Source: Amphiura filiformis
Taxonomy: Eukaryota > Echinodermata > Ophiuroidea > Amphilepidida > Amphiuridae
Direction of reading: 5' to 3'
Length of the DNA stretch: 64,000 nucleotides
NCBI RefSeq assembly: GCF_039555335.1
Contig: NC_092646.1
Location: 26,341,780 to 26,405,779, forward strand
The position numbers were made by a program, and so were the translations under genes. Positions 12,600 through 24,559 of this stretch are shown here, one piece after another (the stretch's first letter is position 1; each line of letters begins with the position of its first letter). The notes beneath the pieces are model-generated. The model worked only from the letters and a program-made list of their open reading frames with translations, was not told where the DNA came from and ran no database searches.

Positions 12600-13345
12600 T
12601 AAAAACGTTTTTAAAAATAAAAAATATGCAAATGAGGTAGCTGCCCCTTACCATTGCTTACCACCATCCCACCAAGTTAAATCTCTATACGCCTCACCAG
12701 TTCTAATAAATGGCAAAAAGCCTTTTAAAAATAAAAAAATATGCAAATGAGGTGGCTAATTTGAATATTTTGCGACAAAAATCACGTTGGATCTTAAGAC
12801 TGCCCCTTTACCACCACCATACCAAGTTACATCTATATACCCCCTACCAGTTCCGAAAAATGGCAAAAAGCGTTTTTAAAAATAGAAAAAAAAGGAAAAT
12901 GAGATGGCTGATTTGCATATCTTGCGACAAAAATTGCATCGGATCTTACGACTGCCGCTTACCACAACCTCATCAAGTTACATCCCTATACGCCTCACCA
13001 GTTCTTCGAAATGGCAAAAAAAAACCACCCAAAAACAATTAAGTTAAATATGCAAATTAGCTACCTAATTTGCGCCAAAAATTGCATCAAGTCTTAGGGC
13101 AGCCACTTACCACCACCCTACCAAGTTATACCCCAATACACCTCACCAGCTCCGAGAAACTGCCGCTTACCACAACCTCATCAAGTTACATCCCTATACG
13201 CCTCACCAGTTCTTCGAAATGGCAAAAAAAAACCCAAAAAACAATATTTTGCGCAAAAAATGCATCAAGTCTTAGGGCAGCCACTTACCACCACCCTACC
13301 AAGTTACACCCAGATACACCTCACCAGCTCCGAGAAACTAACCTG
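12600..13345. repeat. Degenerate minisatellite, units of roughly 70-160 bp
   Basis: About six irregular units each contain a version of CTTACCACCACCCTACCAAG followed by TAC or TAT, then CCTCACCAGTTC, then AATGGCAAAAA. The last part has two near-identical 150-bp units (about 13,070-13,190 and 13,250-13,345). Apparent frames are shadows of the repeat. Confidence 0.75.
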
Positions 13346-13349
13346 GAAG

Positions 13350-14690
13350 CCAAAGGCATGTAAAAACAAAGTTCACACAATACAAATGTATAAGACCCCA
13401 TTATTTTATCATGATTATAGCATAAGGCAATTTATAAGTCATTTTAAATGATTTTAAATGTGACGTATAAAATTTGTCTATAACACAGGGAGATATAAAA
13501 TGTAGAGATTTGGGTACTTTTTGTTCAATTTTCACAGAAATTGAAGGATTTTGACCTATGTTTTTGTTTGTCTGTTTACCCCTGGGTCGCTGAAACAAAG
13601 AATTATATTAATTAAATCACCTAATTTATAATTAATAAAAGAAAAAGAAAGATAAAAGCAAAAGTATGCTTCATTTAGTTAAAACAATAGTAACATCCCT
13701 GTTGTGTACAAAAATACAACTCTATACGACAATGCAAATCAGGATCAATTCATGGACTAAGTGCACAGGGAAATGTTGAGTATGTAAATTAAATGGAACA
13801 GCCAAAATGCCAATGGGTATGTAATTTAACTAGAACAGCCTTAAATTGATATCGATATTAATATTGACGTCACAGATTCGATTTGTCACGTGATCGTCAA
13901 ACCTGTACTAAAGGTGTCAGTTCTGCAGGAACTGACACAAAAATATGTCTAGGAAGTAGAGGTGCTTTCTATAGCCTTGCTAATATACAAGAAACACTTT
14001 TATAAGGTTTTGTGATAGTTAGAGGGGGCCTATCTCACAACAAATAAAAAGAGGCCTCCTCCTCTTTCCAGGTATTATTGTATACGCTAAAATAGCTCTA
14101 ATTATGGGTATTTACACCGATTTTGCGATAAAAATAAAAGCCCCTCTTCCTCCTTTTTTTTCAAAAACCCGGACGTGAAACATGTTTTTTTTTAATCTTA
14201 TTTTGCCTAAAAACAACATTCATATGGGTGGCCTATATGAAACGCCTGAACAACCAATCAATCAATCAATCAATACGATATTGTTTACACAATCGCTCAA
14301 CGACGTCTTCGCTTGGTAAGAAAAACCAATTATCCTTGGACTGGACTCTTTTGTCCATTTTATATATGATGACGTCACACAACATTGGGTCATTTTATTT
14401 TCACTACGATTACGTAACATCCTGTTGTAAAAGGCCTTGTTGTTTTTAATAACAATTTTTATGACGACAAAGAGAAGGAGACAGAAGAAAACTACTTAAG
14501 TGAGGGTAGTAAAATATTCAAAAAATATATGGTGCATCATTCATTCGTGGTCACAGCAAGATAATGCTAGAGAGTAAAATCTAAACCAGTATTTTAGATA
14601 GAGTATCTCGAGCTCAGTGGTCACTCCCCGGGAGGAAGCTGCACGGGAGTGTGAAGAGGACGCGACGCATACAGAAGCTGAATTCACGAA
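13350..14690. other. No gene seen
   Basis: There is no recognisable coding region. A short ATCAATCA simple repeat lies near 14,252-14,275. Positions 13,860-13,940 hold a DNA segment with TGACGTCA and an inverted GTCAGTTC..GAACTGAC pair. Confidence 0.45.
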
Positions 14691-14692
14691 AA

Positions 14693-14760
14693 CTATATAC
14701 AGGACCAGAAAAGTCGACGCCGTCTGCTTGTGATTCATTTCCGCGTAAGTACTGAGAGAT
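14693..14760. repeat. Short dispersed repeat shared with 22,812-22,880
   Basis: AGGACCAGAAAAGTCG and TTGTGATTCATTTCCGCGTA occur here and again at about 22,825-22,876. The segment is too short to classify. Confidence 0.6.
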
Positions 14761-14764
14761 ATTA

Positions 14765-15175
14765 TTTCACCCTCGGGTGGGGGTGGTAGTGGTTGGGTGG
14801 GGGGCACATCAAAAAATTTTGGTGGGTATGTTTCCCAGGAATTTCGCGGTGGTGGGTCTTTGGGAGCTAGACGTCGTACCGGTAAAAGGGGTCTTTCGGA
14901 GCTGCAAACAAGTAAAAGGGGACTTTTGGAGCTGTGAACAGTCAAAATCAAGGGTCTTTCTTGGCTTTCTGCATGGTTGCGCCTGAAAAAACCCCAGAAA
15001 TATGAGGAATGAGCAATTTTGGGGTGTTTATAGAGCTGAAATTCAAGGGTCTTTTGGAGCTCTATTTTGGTTAAATAGGGGGTCTTTCGGAGCTGTGAAA
15101 TGAAATCCAAAAAGGGGGGTCTTTCCGGGGGAACATACCCGTAGGGTCATTTGTGTCCAAGTGCCCCCCCTCAGC
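14765..15175. repeat. GGGTCTTTCGGAGCTG-type dispersed repeat, copy 2
   Basis: Several irregularly spaced phrases like GGGGTCTTTCGGAGCTG occur, with the GGTCTTTCTTGGCTTTCTG word also present near 8,940. The left end reads GGTGGGTATGTTTCCC and the right end GGGGGAACATACCC, an imperfect inverted pair that may be the element termini. Confidence 0.65.
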
Positions 15176-15199
15176 AACTTGCCTCCCATGGCAGGCCAT

Positions 15200-15298
15200 G
15201 GCATACAATTTCACATACTGAACAAAATCAGTATGATATTTTGCATAACTATTAAATTTCAATTTGCCTAAAGAAACTCCGCGCAAATGGTGTTGTAA
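15200..15298. repeat. Dispersed repeat, left part (interrupted by a SINE)
   Basis: TTTCACATACT, ATGATATTTTGCATAACT and AAGAAAC.CCGCGC occur in order, ending in GTTGTAA. The same order is found at about 15,880-15,965 and 27,815-27,905. The repeat continues after the SINE at 15,630-15,740, matching 27,905-27,990. Confidence 0.7.
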
Positions 15299-15624
15299 AT
15301 AAATAAATGTAGATATTTATATAGCGCTTTCCGGGAGCGCTTTATGCCGTAAACAGCCTCAAAGCGCTTTACATTTATTCCGCCGTTATTAGAATATGTC
15401 GGAACCACGTTTGCTGCCTACAAATGGCCCAGGGTTCATCAGCACAACGACTGTGACTACCCCTAACAGCTTCCCATTGCACCTGGGTGGGGTGAAGCAA
15501 GCGAGACAAAGCGCCTTGCCCAAGGGCGCAACACGGTGGCGTGACGGGGACTCGAACCCACGCACGTAAAGCAAGCTCTCAGATTATGAGTCCAAGGCCG
15601 TAACCACTGAGCCACCGTGCCCTC
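15299..15624 (-). mobile_element. tRNA-derived SINE, copy 1
   Basis: Read on the minus strand, the element begins GAGGGCACGGTGGCTCAGTG, an RNA polymerase III A-box-like start. It has the B-box GGTTCGAGTCC about 55 bases later and an anticodon-loop-like ACTCATAATCT resembling elongator tRNA-Met. It then runs through a tRNA-unrelated body to a tail that ends GCGCTATATAAATA-like and TTTATTTATTTA. It is flanked by TGTAA at 15,294-15,298 and 15,625-15,629. The paralogous repeat at 27,897-27,912 has no SINE, giving an empty site. A second copy is at 42,094-42,421. Confidence 0.85.
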
Positions 15625-15629
15625 TGTAA

Positions 15630-17040
15630 TGAGTAGGCCTACTGATACTACCATACCGTCACCTTACTATAATAATTATTGCCTATTATTTTTGGTAATT
15701 TTGAGAACAAAGTGCAAACTTGGTTCAAGCATGCGTCAGTAACATAATCACCCAATTACTTCTGAATATTGTGTGGGTGCAAATGATCTTCTCTGTTAAA
15801 CCTGAGACTATACCTGAACAGGTATAATAGTCTCAGGTTAAACTAAGGGTAATGAATTATGAGCCCGGTATAGCATTCATATCTACATACTAACAAAGTA
15901 TGATGTTTTGCATAACTTTTATTTTGCATAAAGAAACACCGCGCGAGGTGTGTTGTAAGGGTGCATACCACCAAATTAATGTCCCTCATCATTTATTATA
16001 GACATTATAATCATCCCTGAAAACAGAAACATACAGTCATGCAGCGTACACTAGTGTGAAAGATGTGTTTGAACCTGAGGTATACTAGTCTTAACAAGAA
16101 CACTAATTTATGCAGGATACACCCCATGTAGCCTACGCCTATACGGTAGGTCTGACCAAACACGAAGAAGCTGAAGGTTACTCTGTTATTTATCTTCTAC
16201 CTGACCAGCATGCAAATCCCTCAGAATTTAGACAACCGCGGGTCAAGGCCGTGTAGGCCCTATGTGTTGTTCGCTTTAGGGGCAGAATGGATCCATGGTC
16301 ACTGTTCTAATATTCTCTACTTTCAAAGAATAATTTATATTATATGTAGCCTAATACTTTAGGATTGTGGAGACAGATACAGATATTGCTAATTCATTTG
16401 TTACATACACAGTCCGCTATATTTTGCCTTTTAAAATATAAGTTACCAATCATTGTGACATGCGCCCTTATTCACAAACACGAACTGCACGGGGTTTCCC
16501 AGCAAAACTTGTATTTTTTCATAGTGACCGTAAAGTATGATATTTTGCATATGCAAAACTACATATTTTGCCGAAGTATGTAGTTTTGCATATGCAAAAC
16601 TACATATTTTGGAAAGTATGTTTTGCATATGCAAAATATCATATTTTGCAAAGGTATGTGGTTTTGCACGCAGCACCGGGGGAGAGTAAAATTTTTGGCA
16701 AGCCGAGAGGTGGGGCAAGCAATTTTTGGCACACATTCATGGGACGCCTTTTAAATAAAACGCTATTTTCCTGCTCGTGTTGCGCTCACAACATGTACGT
16801 AAATTGGGATCCCAAAAATTTGGCATGCGCAAGGGGGGGCAACGAATTTTTGGCAGGCCGAGAGAGGGAAAGTTCATAATTATTGCATAGCCCCTAAAAA
16901 CATAATATAATTGAACTATATTTCGTTCGGCAATGTTCGGCAAAACTAAGTATTTTGACAGGAAGGAGTTCGGAGGCAGAAGGTTCCGGTTGTGTCTCAA
17001 TTCGGAAACGATCTTATCATTTAGGCCTACTTGCATGACC
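15630..17040. repeat. Dispersed repeat region, right part, paralogous to 27,905-28,290
   Basis: Positions 15,640-15,740 match 27,905-27,990, and 16,905-17,040 match 28,165-28,285 (for example CTATATTTCGTT.GGCAA and AAGTATTTTGACAGGAAG). The central part includes GGTATAATAGTCTCAGGTT near 15,820 next to an inverted counterpart, forming a small hairpin. No gene was recognised. Confidence 0.55.
16540..16665. repeat. Palindromic TTTGCATATGCAAA cluster
   Basis: The perfect palindrome TTTGCATATGCAAA occurs three times within about 90 bp (near 16,545, 16,587 and 16,623), mixed with direct and inverted CATATTTTG and AAGTATG words. The whole block can fold on itself. The palindrome joins two octamer-like halves (ATGCAAA), but binding by POU factors is only a possibility. 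Confidence 0.75.
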
Positions 17041-17296
17041 ATGATTTGGAAATTTATCTATGCTATTAGGTAATCTTGGCAATCCACTATTCACGTAATC
17101 CCCTCCCACGGAAAGGTAATGACGATGGCTTAAAATAGGCCTAGCATTGGTGCAATGCTGGATAATTATTGGGTCCATGGCTGGATGTAACAAACCCAGA
17201 GGAGATATAAGATATCTTACACTGCCCATAAGGCATAAAAAAAATTGTCTGTTTGTCCTCCACCGCCCGTTCCTCAGATTAAGGCCTGACCAATTT

Positions 17297-17848
17297 ATCA
17301 ACATATGCCTATTTGTTTGTGATATTTCAAGCGTTTTAAAATTTCAAAATAGTCCCATTCAATTACACGGTTGACGATGCGGCCACCACCTGGTTAGGCT
17401 CTTCACAATTGATTTTGAGTTTACTGTTATCGCATCTAAAATTGAGAATTGCAAAATATTCTGTAACAGGGTGGAAAAATTCCGCTACGCAATAAATAAT
17501 ACACACAGATGGAAAACTTGTAGATATACGATGTTATGCTCCGGCTTTAATGATAATAATAAGTATAAACAATATGCAATTAATGATAATATGATATGAA
17601 GACTAAGTTGGTGTTGATGTTGAGTAGTTGGAGGCTCAGATGGAAGTGACTTCTGTATCACAAACCCAGATAAACAAAATTAAATTTCAAACTCTTCAAC
17701 AGAATACCTATAATGCCTAACCAGGTGGTGTATGACGTGCATTCCCTAAATTCAGTAAATTTTCATCGTCAACCGTGTAATTGAATGGGATTATTTTGAA
17801 ATTTTAAAACGCTTGAAATATCACAAACAAATAGGCCTATGTTGATAA
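17297..17848. mobile_element. Foldback repeat with about 80-100-bp arms
   Basis: The left arm (17,297-17,401) holds TTTGTGATATTTCAAGCG, CAATTACACGGTTGACGATG and CCACCTGGTTAGGC. The right arm (about 17,716-17,848) carries the same text inverted. The right arm plus downstream sequence to about 17,993 recurs at 56,093-56,360 nearly unchanged. Confidence 0.8.
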
Positions 17849-17993
17849 ATAATATAAATACAAGCTAAAACCGTTGGGGTTCGATAATGAACCCCACAAA
17901 ACGAACCCAGTATATGGAAAATGCCATACGGTCGGGCGGTTTCACGAGTTGCCGGCTCGATCATGTCATCCGCCGCCTGTGCCTAACATACTA
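17849..17993. repeat. Dispersed repeat tail, shared with 56,225-56,360
   Basis: The segment contains GTTGGGGTTCGATAATGAAC, GAAAATGCCATACGG and CGAGTTGCCGGCTCGATCAT. It recurs at 56,225-56,360 with only a few differences and both copies end at GCCGCCTGTGC, so this is probably an element end. Confidence 0.75.
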
Positions 17994-18215
17994 AATATAA
18001 TGCATATTAAAACTACTTTAAAATATTGTAAAAGAGTTGGTAGAGATGAGAACAACTTCCAGAATGTAAAGAATGCCCTATTGTTGTCAGATAAGCAAAA
18101 TGCAAATACCTTAAATCCCAGCCTATTCACTACTGGTCCTTCAGTAAACATTATTAACTTAAGTCCTAAAAAGTTTTCTCCCTCACTCTTTATATTTGTT
18201 AACACTATTATCTAA

Positions 18216-18455
18216 GGGAACAAACCAAAAGATCGATGACGTCCTATAAACGAAACTAGTTTCGTTTAGGGGGGGGGGTAAAAATACTCGATTACGTTTG
18301 TACAAAAACATCGGTCAGAAGAATGTGTCTTTATTATTATATGTCAAAATTTGCAACATTTCATTATTACGTTTCTGGTAGGGAGGGAGGGGGTTGGCTG
18401 AGAAACAAAACTAGTTACGTTTATAGGACGTCATCGATCTTTTGGTTTGTTCCCT
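18216..18455. mobile_element. MITE, GGGAACAAACC termini, TAA flanks
   Basis: Inverted arms of about 38 bp (GGGAACAAACCAAAAGATCG, then ATGACGTCCTATAAACG) bound 240 bp of G-rich filler. The flanks are TAA on both sides (18,213-18,215 and 18,456-18,458), consistent with a 3-bp target duplication of the PIF/Harbinger kind. No coding sequence. Confidence 0.85.
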
Positions 18456-18459
18456 AACT

Positions 18460-19190
18460 ATCTATTGTATTCTCTATATTATTAGTTTATTTATTCTTTT
18501 CTTTCGTCTTCCAAACATTTATGCTTTATTATTAAGACCAGCTATTCTGGTGCCGGTTACAATTCAATTATTTGATTTTTATTTGACATTTTCTTTATTA
18601 GATGACATTTTAATTACATTAATTTGTTACTTTTATCATCCTAACTATGATGCCGAACAAACAAAGAACACCCCTGCATTATTAATATCAGTACATAAAA
18701 TCAACCATAACTGCAATATAATTAAATCTGCAGTAACAAAATGTAATGTTGATATTGGTCTGTGATCACTCATTTAAAAATAAAGAAAATAATAAGTGAT
18801 TAATAATTAATAATTAAAAGTTACCCCGTGCCTTTTTAAAAATCTTAAACAGTAAACTAAGAATTTAATGTGAAGGGCCTTGTAACAAACTGAAATGAAA
18901 ACCGAAACTGCTTTCTACAAATTTTAAGTTTTTAACAAAGGGTACATACAAAGATATCGGTACTGATGAGCAGTAGGCCTACATGTTGATGCGCTTTCAT
19001 GGAAATACGTGTATATTGAATCATTCATTCGTAGTCATTATACTTTTTTTATTATTATTTCATTCCCTGTACTTAGATCTGGTGGTGGGAGAAAAACATG
19101 TGTACAAATAATGGCCTATCCACCAGACCCCTTCAATGTTATTTCAATAGTTAGTACTCAATACATAGCTTCATAAAAAAAATGTATCAA
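18460..19190. other. No gene seen
   Basis: AT-rich sequence. The 107-residue frame at 18,442-18,765 is hydrophobic only because of T-rich codons, and has no recognisable family. Confidence 0.45.
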
Positions 19191-20030
19191 AAAGTGAAAC
19201 CTTTAATAACAGGGTAAGAACATAGACCCAAACCCACCCACCCCAACACAATCACCCCAACACAAACAAAACAACAATCACAACACAACACAACATACAA
19301 AACAAACAAACAAACACGGATGGTGCAATGATGTAGCCAAAAGCAATAACAAAGAAAAACAAATATTAAAGGAGTAAAACAATTTAAGAGGCTTCAAGAT
19401 CAAGGGTCCATCTCTTAAAATGCTTACTAAGCTTTCCCTTGCTTTCAGCAATTTTATATTCGGTGTTTCTCTTAATTTTAACCAAATTTTAAAAAGCAAC
19501 CAAATTCGGCTGGGTTTGTTGAAATTTACATCTGTGCAAATAAAATTTCAAACATAAAAAAAGAAAATTGACACAACTATCATGTTCGGACAAATTGGTA
19601 ACACCAAACATTTTTTCAAAATTGGTAAATGTAAAAGACTCCTCAGACACACTATTGATTAAAAAGCATAATTCATCCCAAATAGGGGTAACCTTAAACA
19701 CATTCACAAAATAAATGCACAAGTGTTTCAGGCATATTGTTGCAAAAATAACAATTTGGCGAGTCAGCTCTACCGATTCTATGAAGAAATTTGTTAGTAC
19801 AGATTGCCCTATGAAATAATTTAAAATAAAAGGACCTCAACTGAGTTTCAATAGTGCAATTAAAATTAGCACTATGAATATCATTCCATTCCACTTCATC
19901 CAAAATATCCAAATAATCGACCCATTTATTTTCAGCCACCACTGCAGCACATTTCCTCATCTCTGTTTCCTCATGTTTGGGAACTTTGGCCTCACCCACA
20001 AGGCCAGCAGAGATTTTAGTGAAAACATCC
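19190..20030 (-). pseudogene. LINE C-terminal remnant with zinc-knuckle region
   Basis: Two minus-strand frames (about 19,999-19,694 and 19,722-19,489, then 19,499-19,278) read as one degenerate protein. The segment around FYFKLFHRAICTN, followed by a C-x2-C pair (CYFCNN) and an H-x4-C pair (HLFCEC), resembles the zf-RVT region found after the reverse transcriptase of some L1/Tx1-like retrotransposons. At least two frameshifts separate the pieces and the RT core is missing, so it is a 5'-truncated dead copy. An A-rich, CAACA-type tail lies at its 3' side (19,200-19,320). Confidence 0.7.
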
Positions 20031-20209
20031 TATACTTGATTCATTTTACCTTGACTGTTTGACAGTCGCGGGGGTCATTTCGAACGTGAACACGATAATG
20101 CGATTGATTTTTCTTACACGTAAAAATAGGCCAATTCAGAGAGAAAATCGTGTTTGTCAGATAGGGCCTACTATAGACAATTACTTTTTATAACGTGTAA
20201 TATTAATCT

Positions 20210-20735
20210 ACAAAAAAAAAGTTGACAACGTAAAGAAATCAGCAAGTTTAAAAAAACCCACCTCGGCTCACTTTTTTTTAAACTTGGTCCTATTTGTATT
20301 AAAAGATACTGATTTAAACTTTATCATATTTATATAAATTTAAAACATTTCCAGAAGTGTTATGTATCTTTAATGTGCAAATGCGATATTAATTTGTAAG
20401 CTTTCTGAAACGACCTGAAAGGTTAATTATTATCTTGTTCTTGCATGGTAAACCAATCAGGCCCGTACGCAGGATTTCATTTGGGGGTGCTGATTTGGAA
20501 AAAGTGGACCTTTTTCCAAGGGAGAGGGCCGATTTTGTGAAAAGTGGACAAAATTTTGACCTTTTTGACCCCCTGAAACCAATATCCTATTGTGTGTTGT
20601 TTTATAATAATCATGATTAATGTTTGAATTAAACGAATAACAAGTATAATAGGCTTGTAATCTTGTTGGAAACGCTGTATTATGTTGAAATAAAATAAAA
20701 ACACTGATTTCTTTACGTTGTCAACGTTTTTTTGG
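20210..20735. mobile_element. MITE with AAGTTGACAACGTAAAGAAA arms
   Basis: GTTGACAACGTAAAGAAATCA near 20,220 is mirrored by TGATTTCTTTACGTTGTCAA near 20,705. The interior contains a GGCCCGTACGCAGGATTTC-type repeat (20,460-20,575) also seen at 57,143. No coding sequence. Confidence 0.7.
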
Positions 20736-20789
20736 TAGATTTCTTTTCTTTTTATGAATGTAGCCAATCAGCTCCAAGCTTGGAAAGTC

Positions 20790-21245
20790 ATCAGGTTACG
20801 AACACCTTTGTTTCCAATGGACATTTTATTGTGAAATGTCATTGTACAAGGAATACATAAAAAAAAATTCCACATAGCCCCCGAATGAAAAGTATTTAAT
20901 TATCTTTGTAATCACTCAAAAAGCATTTGGTGTGAATTTTACATCCGAACTAGAGGCTATTATTTTTTTACGAGCCTTTTTATTTTACATGTAAAGCCTA
21001 TGGGGTGACGATTAGAAATGGACGGCAATATTGAAAAACCCTCATTTTGGGCCATTTTAGACACTAAAATGCCCATAAAAAAGAATAGCCTCTAGTTCGG
21101 ATGTAAAATTCACACACAATGCTACCTTAGTGAGTACAAACATAATTAAATACATTTCATTCGGGGGCTATATCAAAAACAAAAAATGTCCTATACCCTA
21201 ATGGTTATGGAACAAAGGTGCGAAGTGCTCCATAAAACGAATAAA
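20790..21245. mobile_element. Foldback MITE, GCCCCCGAATG arms
   Basis: AGCCCCCGAATGAAAAG and ACATCCGAACTAGAGGCTAT on the left are mirrored at 21,066-21,172. The outer arms carry ACACCTTTGTTTCCA and its degraded inverted partner. The two arms are about 190 bp with roughly 80 bp between them. Confidence 0.8.
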
Positions 21246-21554
21246 ACGAAAAATAGATGTTTGAGATTGCTATTCTTGATTCATGACAATAAACAAAAAT
21301 AAACAAAACTTTATCAGTCGTTTATTTTTAAAACTTGCCCGTCACGCGTGACTGTAATGTTAATATACATTTTAATACACGTAAATATGTGAAGAAAATG
21401 TAAATATGAACAACACACACCCAATGTTGACAATGCCCGAGAGACACAGAGAGTAAGTCCGATTTAGGCCTACTTCAAGTCGGAACTGGTTAATGCGCAT
21501 ATATTTAAGCCTATACGACGGAAGCGTCTAAATGCAAGATAATCGTGTTTTAAT

Positions 21555-22010
21555 GTTTGTGGTTCTTTGTAGCCCTGCGGGGCAATTTACTTGGCTATCC
21601 GAATTTCGGATTCTATCGGGAGCTAATTTATAGTTTAAGCTTGTTGGATATCCAAATTTCGCGATTTGTGGTTCTTTGTAGCCCTGCGGGGCAATCTAGT
21701 TGCATATCCAACTTTCGCAGTTTGTGGTTCTTTATAGCCTTGCGGGCAATCTAGTTGGATATCAATATTGAGCGGCAGTTGTTGTTGATCTTTCGCGGTT
21801 TGTGGTCTTAATTTGTTGGATATCCATATTTCACGGCTTGTGGTTCTTTATAATCGATAGGCCTGCGGGCAATCTAGTTGGATATCCCTATTAAGCGGCT
21901 GTTATCGGCGATCTTTTGTGGTTTGTGGTTTTAATTTACCTCATTAAGCCCTGCCCTCTATCGGGAGCTAATTTATAGTTCAAGCTTGTTGGATATCCAT
22001 ATTTTAACTG
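21555..22010. repeat. Degenerate tandem repeat, GTTTGTGGTTCTTT units
   Basis: Units of roughly 55-110 bp carry GTTTGTGGTTCTTTGTAGCC, CTGCGGGGCAAT and TTGGATATCC in order. Six or so degraded units are visible. Apparent frames are shadows of the repeat. Confidence 0.75.
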
Positions 22011-22987
22011 TAATTTACCAAACATTGGTAAATGGTAAAAATAATGGTAAAACACAGAAGAGGTAAAGAACAGAGATATGGAGTTATGACTTGATATGAA
22101 ATCCCTTAAGCAGCAAACATTCTTAAGGTTGTCTGAATATAGATTGTTGTATAACTCGGATGATGTGATTTCAATTGAGCAGTTTGTTACAGGTAAGAAT
22201 TAAAGGAGTATTTTGTGATCCTAGCATCCTCTTTTTGTGACATTTTTCAGTATATCCACGAAAAAAGCTTATTCCAAAAATTTCAGTTTATTCCGATTTT
22301 GCGTTTGCGAGTTATGCATGATTATGTGTATTACAATGCTCCATAGACAATGTGTTGTAGGGCCTAATTTCGTTCTGGTATACCAAAACGAAATTCAAAT
22401 TTCACGATATCTTTGCAAAACGAATTAATCTGCCAGAAATATTTTGTAAATAAACATTATGTAGCCAGAGGTTTCCAGTGATATAAAAATCTCAACTTTT
22501 TTTGAGAAAAGTGTGTGTGGGGGGGGGACGAGGCTGTGGATCACGAAATGCCCTTTTAAATGTAGACCTATTTCGCACACATTTTTCAATTCAGCTTTCA
22601 ACATGAAAATTTTGAGTATTTCCTAGTATGTCATTGGTGGTGTATTTACCAATAAATGCCAATATTTCACACCCGGTTAGTTGTGCCAAACATTCAAATT
22701 TACTAGCATTCCAAGTACTTGCAATTCAAAGTTATTAAGTTGATCTGCATCCATGGCGTTGTCTTTTTAAAGACATTTCTTGTTAAAGCTCCGGCCCGCT
22801 TGAAAGCATAAAACTTTATCAGGAGGACCAGAAAAGTCGGACTCGACGTCGTCAGTTTGTGATTCATTTCCGCGTAAGTATATACTACATGTAAGAGACG
22901 TTGCAAACGTAGTACCGGAACACAATCTATTCAAAATCCATTTGATTGCACGGATATCGGATGTTTGGAAATCATAACCTCTCTGAA

Positions 22988-23400
22988 GGGATCTGGAATG
23001 AGCGTTTCGACAGTATTTTTTGTGGGACATGAGAGCGCATCAGACATATCGAATTGCATTCTGAATACGAAGAATGTCTTTCTGAAATCAAATAATTTTC
23101 ATTTTTTGAAATTTACGATATAATACAAATTTTGTGACAAATTATTAAAATTTGTGACAAATTATTAAAATTTGTGACAAATTATTAAAATTTGTGACAA
23201 ATTATTAAAAGTTGTGACAAATTATTAAAATTGTTCACTTTTTTTGATATAGGGCCTATAACAGTCCTCGAAGTAAATTTTATAAATCTAATGATATATT
23301 CTTAAAGTGTATGTAGCTGTGAGGAAAAGCCGACGATCAATTGAAAATTTTGACTTTCATATTGAAGATATTGATTTTTTTCCTAAAAAGACCTATTTTT
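22988..23400. mobile_element. Foldback TTAA element, left arm (element 22,988-27,558)
   Basis: The arm starts GGGATCTGGAATGAGCG, contains TATCGAATTGCATTCTGAAT and ends near AATTTTGACTTTCATATTGA. The matching right arm lies at 26,990-27,558 in inverted orientation, and the compact family member at 45,556-46,212 joins both arms directly. The right flank is TTAA (27,559-27,562); the left flank reads TGAA, probably a decayed TTAA. The 3.6 kb between the arms holds a satellite. Confidence 0.85.
23128..23232. repeat. Tandem 20-bp repeat
   Basis: About five copies of the 20-mer AAAATTTGTGACAAATTATT follow each other without spacers, one with a base change. They lie inside the left arm of the foldback element, where the other family members have a single copy. 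This is a local slippage-type expansion, not a CRISPR array. Confidence 0.9.
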
Positions 23401-24559
23401 GGCTCCAAGCTTGCTTGACGAGCCATCGTGATCGCACTAAGTGGACGCTGTATTTTGCTTCATTTTTCGGCCACTTCCGATGGTGCTTTTTTATGCTAAA
23501 GTTATTTCTGTGTGCGATATGTGCTTATAAAATTGAGTTCTAGCTTTCTATAAGTTATTTTTCAATCGATTGCACTCCATATTGGGTTGAAATGAGGTGG
23601 GGAAAGTAATTATTTTATGAAAGAAAAGTCCGAAATCGTCATGAGAAACGAGCAATTTCAATCCCTTTGCTTGGTTCCCTGTGTGTGCTAGAGGTTATTT
23701 TGGTCTGTATAAATTAAGTTGCGAGAAGATGACGGAAATAGACGGATTGCACTATTTTTCTTTGGCAAGTCAAGTGCACCTGTTATCTCACGGACCGAAA
23801 GTCATGCAAGCTCTTCGTATTTCATCACGCTCTTTGTAGATTTAATTGTTAGAAACGGTCAATTAAACCATATTGTGGACATGATTCTGAGGAGAAATTA
23901 TATTTTCAATTTGATTTACCCCTCTTCGCAAAATTGAAAATATTTCGTATTTTTCCATAGCAAAAACAGTCTAAATAAATGATGTTCCACTTTGCCCAAC
24001 AATTTTATACTTCAGAATATCAAAGATTAATATGTTTTCTCCTGAAAAACAACATGGTTTTTAGGCCAGGACTTCTTAAGAAATTCAAGACCACGGTTTA
24101 TTTGATCGATGTTACATCGACTGTGCCGACCAATCTCGCCATTTTGACTGTTTATTTTGGTTTCACCAGAGGTCATGACCTTACGGCGCATTGATTGATC
24201 ATGTTGATTCTGATTGGACGGTCCCAAGGTCATCACATTTATGAATGAATAATTCATAAGGGGGGGGTGGCAGAAATAGAAAAGTTGAAATATATGTTCA
24301 TATTAAATTATTGAATTCAAATGTGACTGAAATTAGTGGTCTCAGAAATCATTGATCATGTTGATTGAAAGTTGCAAAGTTTAATGTTTTACTCTAGGCT
24401 GTGCAATATTAATCATGAGTTAAGTTTTTGAGAGAAATCAAAAGGAATGTCAAGCAATCAATGGCAGCCGGGGGGGGGGGGTGGGTGGGGAGGGGAAATC
24501 ACTTAAAAAAATATTCCCCAATATCAGAAAAAGTTACCAAAAAATAATAATTTGACCCG

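Noticed and set aside
14541-15110. 189-codon minus-strand frame
   Set aside because: It crosses the GGGTCTTTCGGAGCTG-type repeat and reads its low-complexity phrases (SSERPPL and similar). No recognised domain.
18442-18765. 107-codon hydrophobic frame
   Set aside because: The composition is explained by AT-rich DNA; no conserved motif or splice signals.
23128-23232. Regular 20-bp repeats that could suggest a CRISPR array
   Set aside because: The repeats are directly adjacent without spacers, and the DNA is eukaryotic. It is a simple tandem expansion in a transposon arm.
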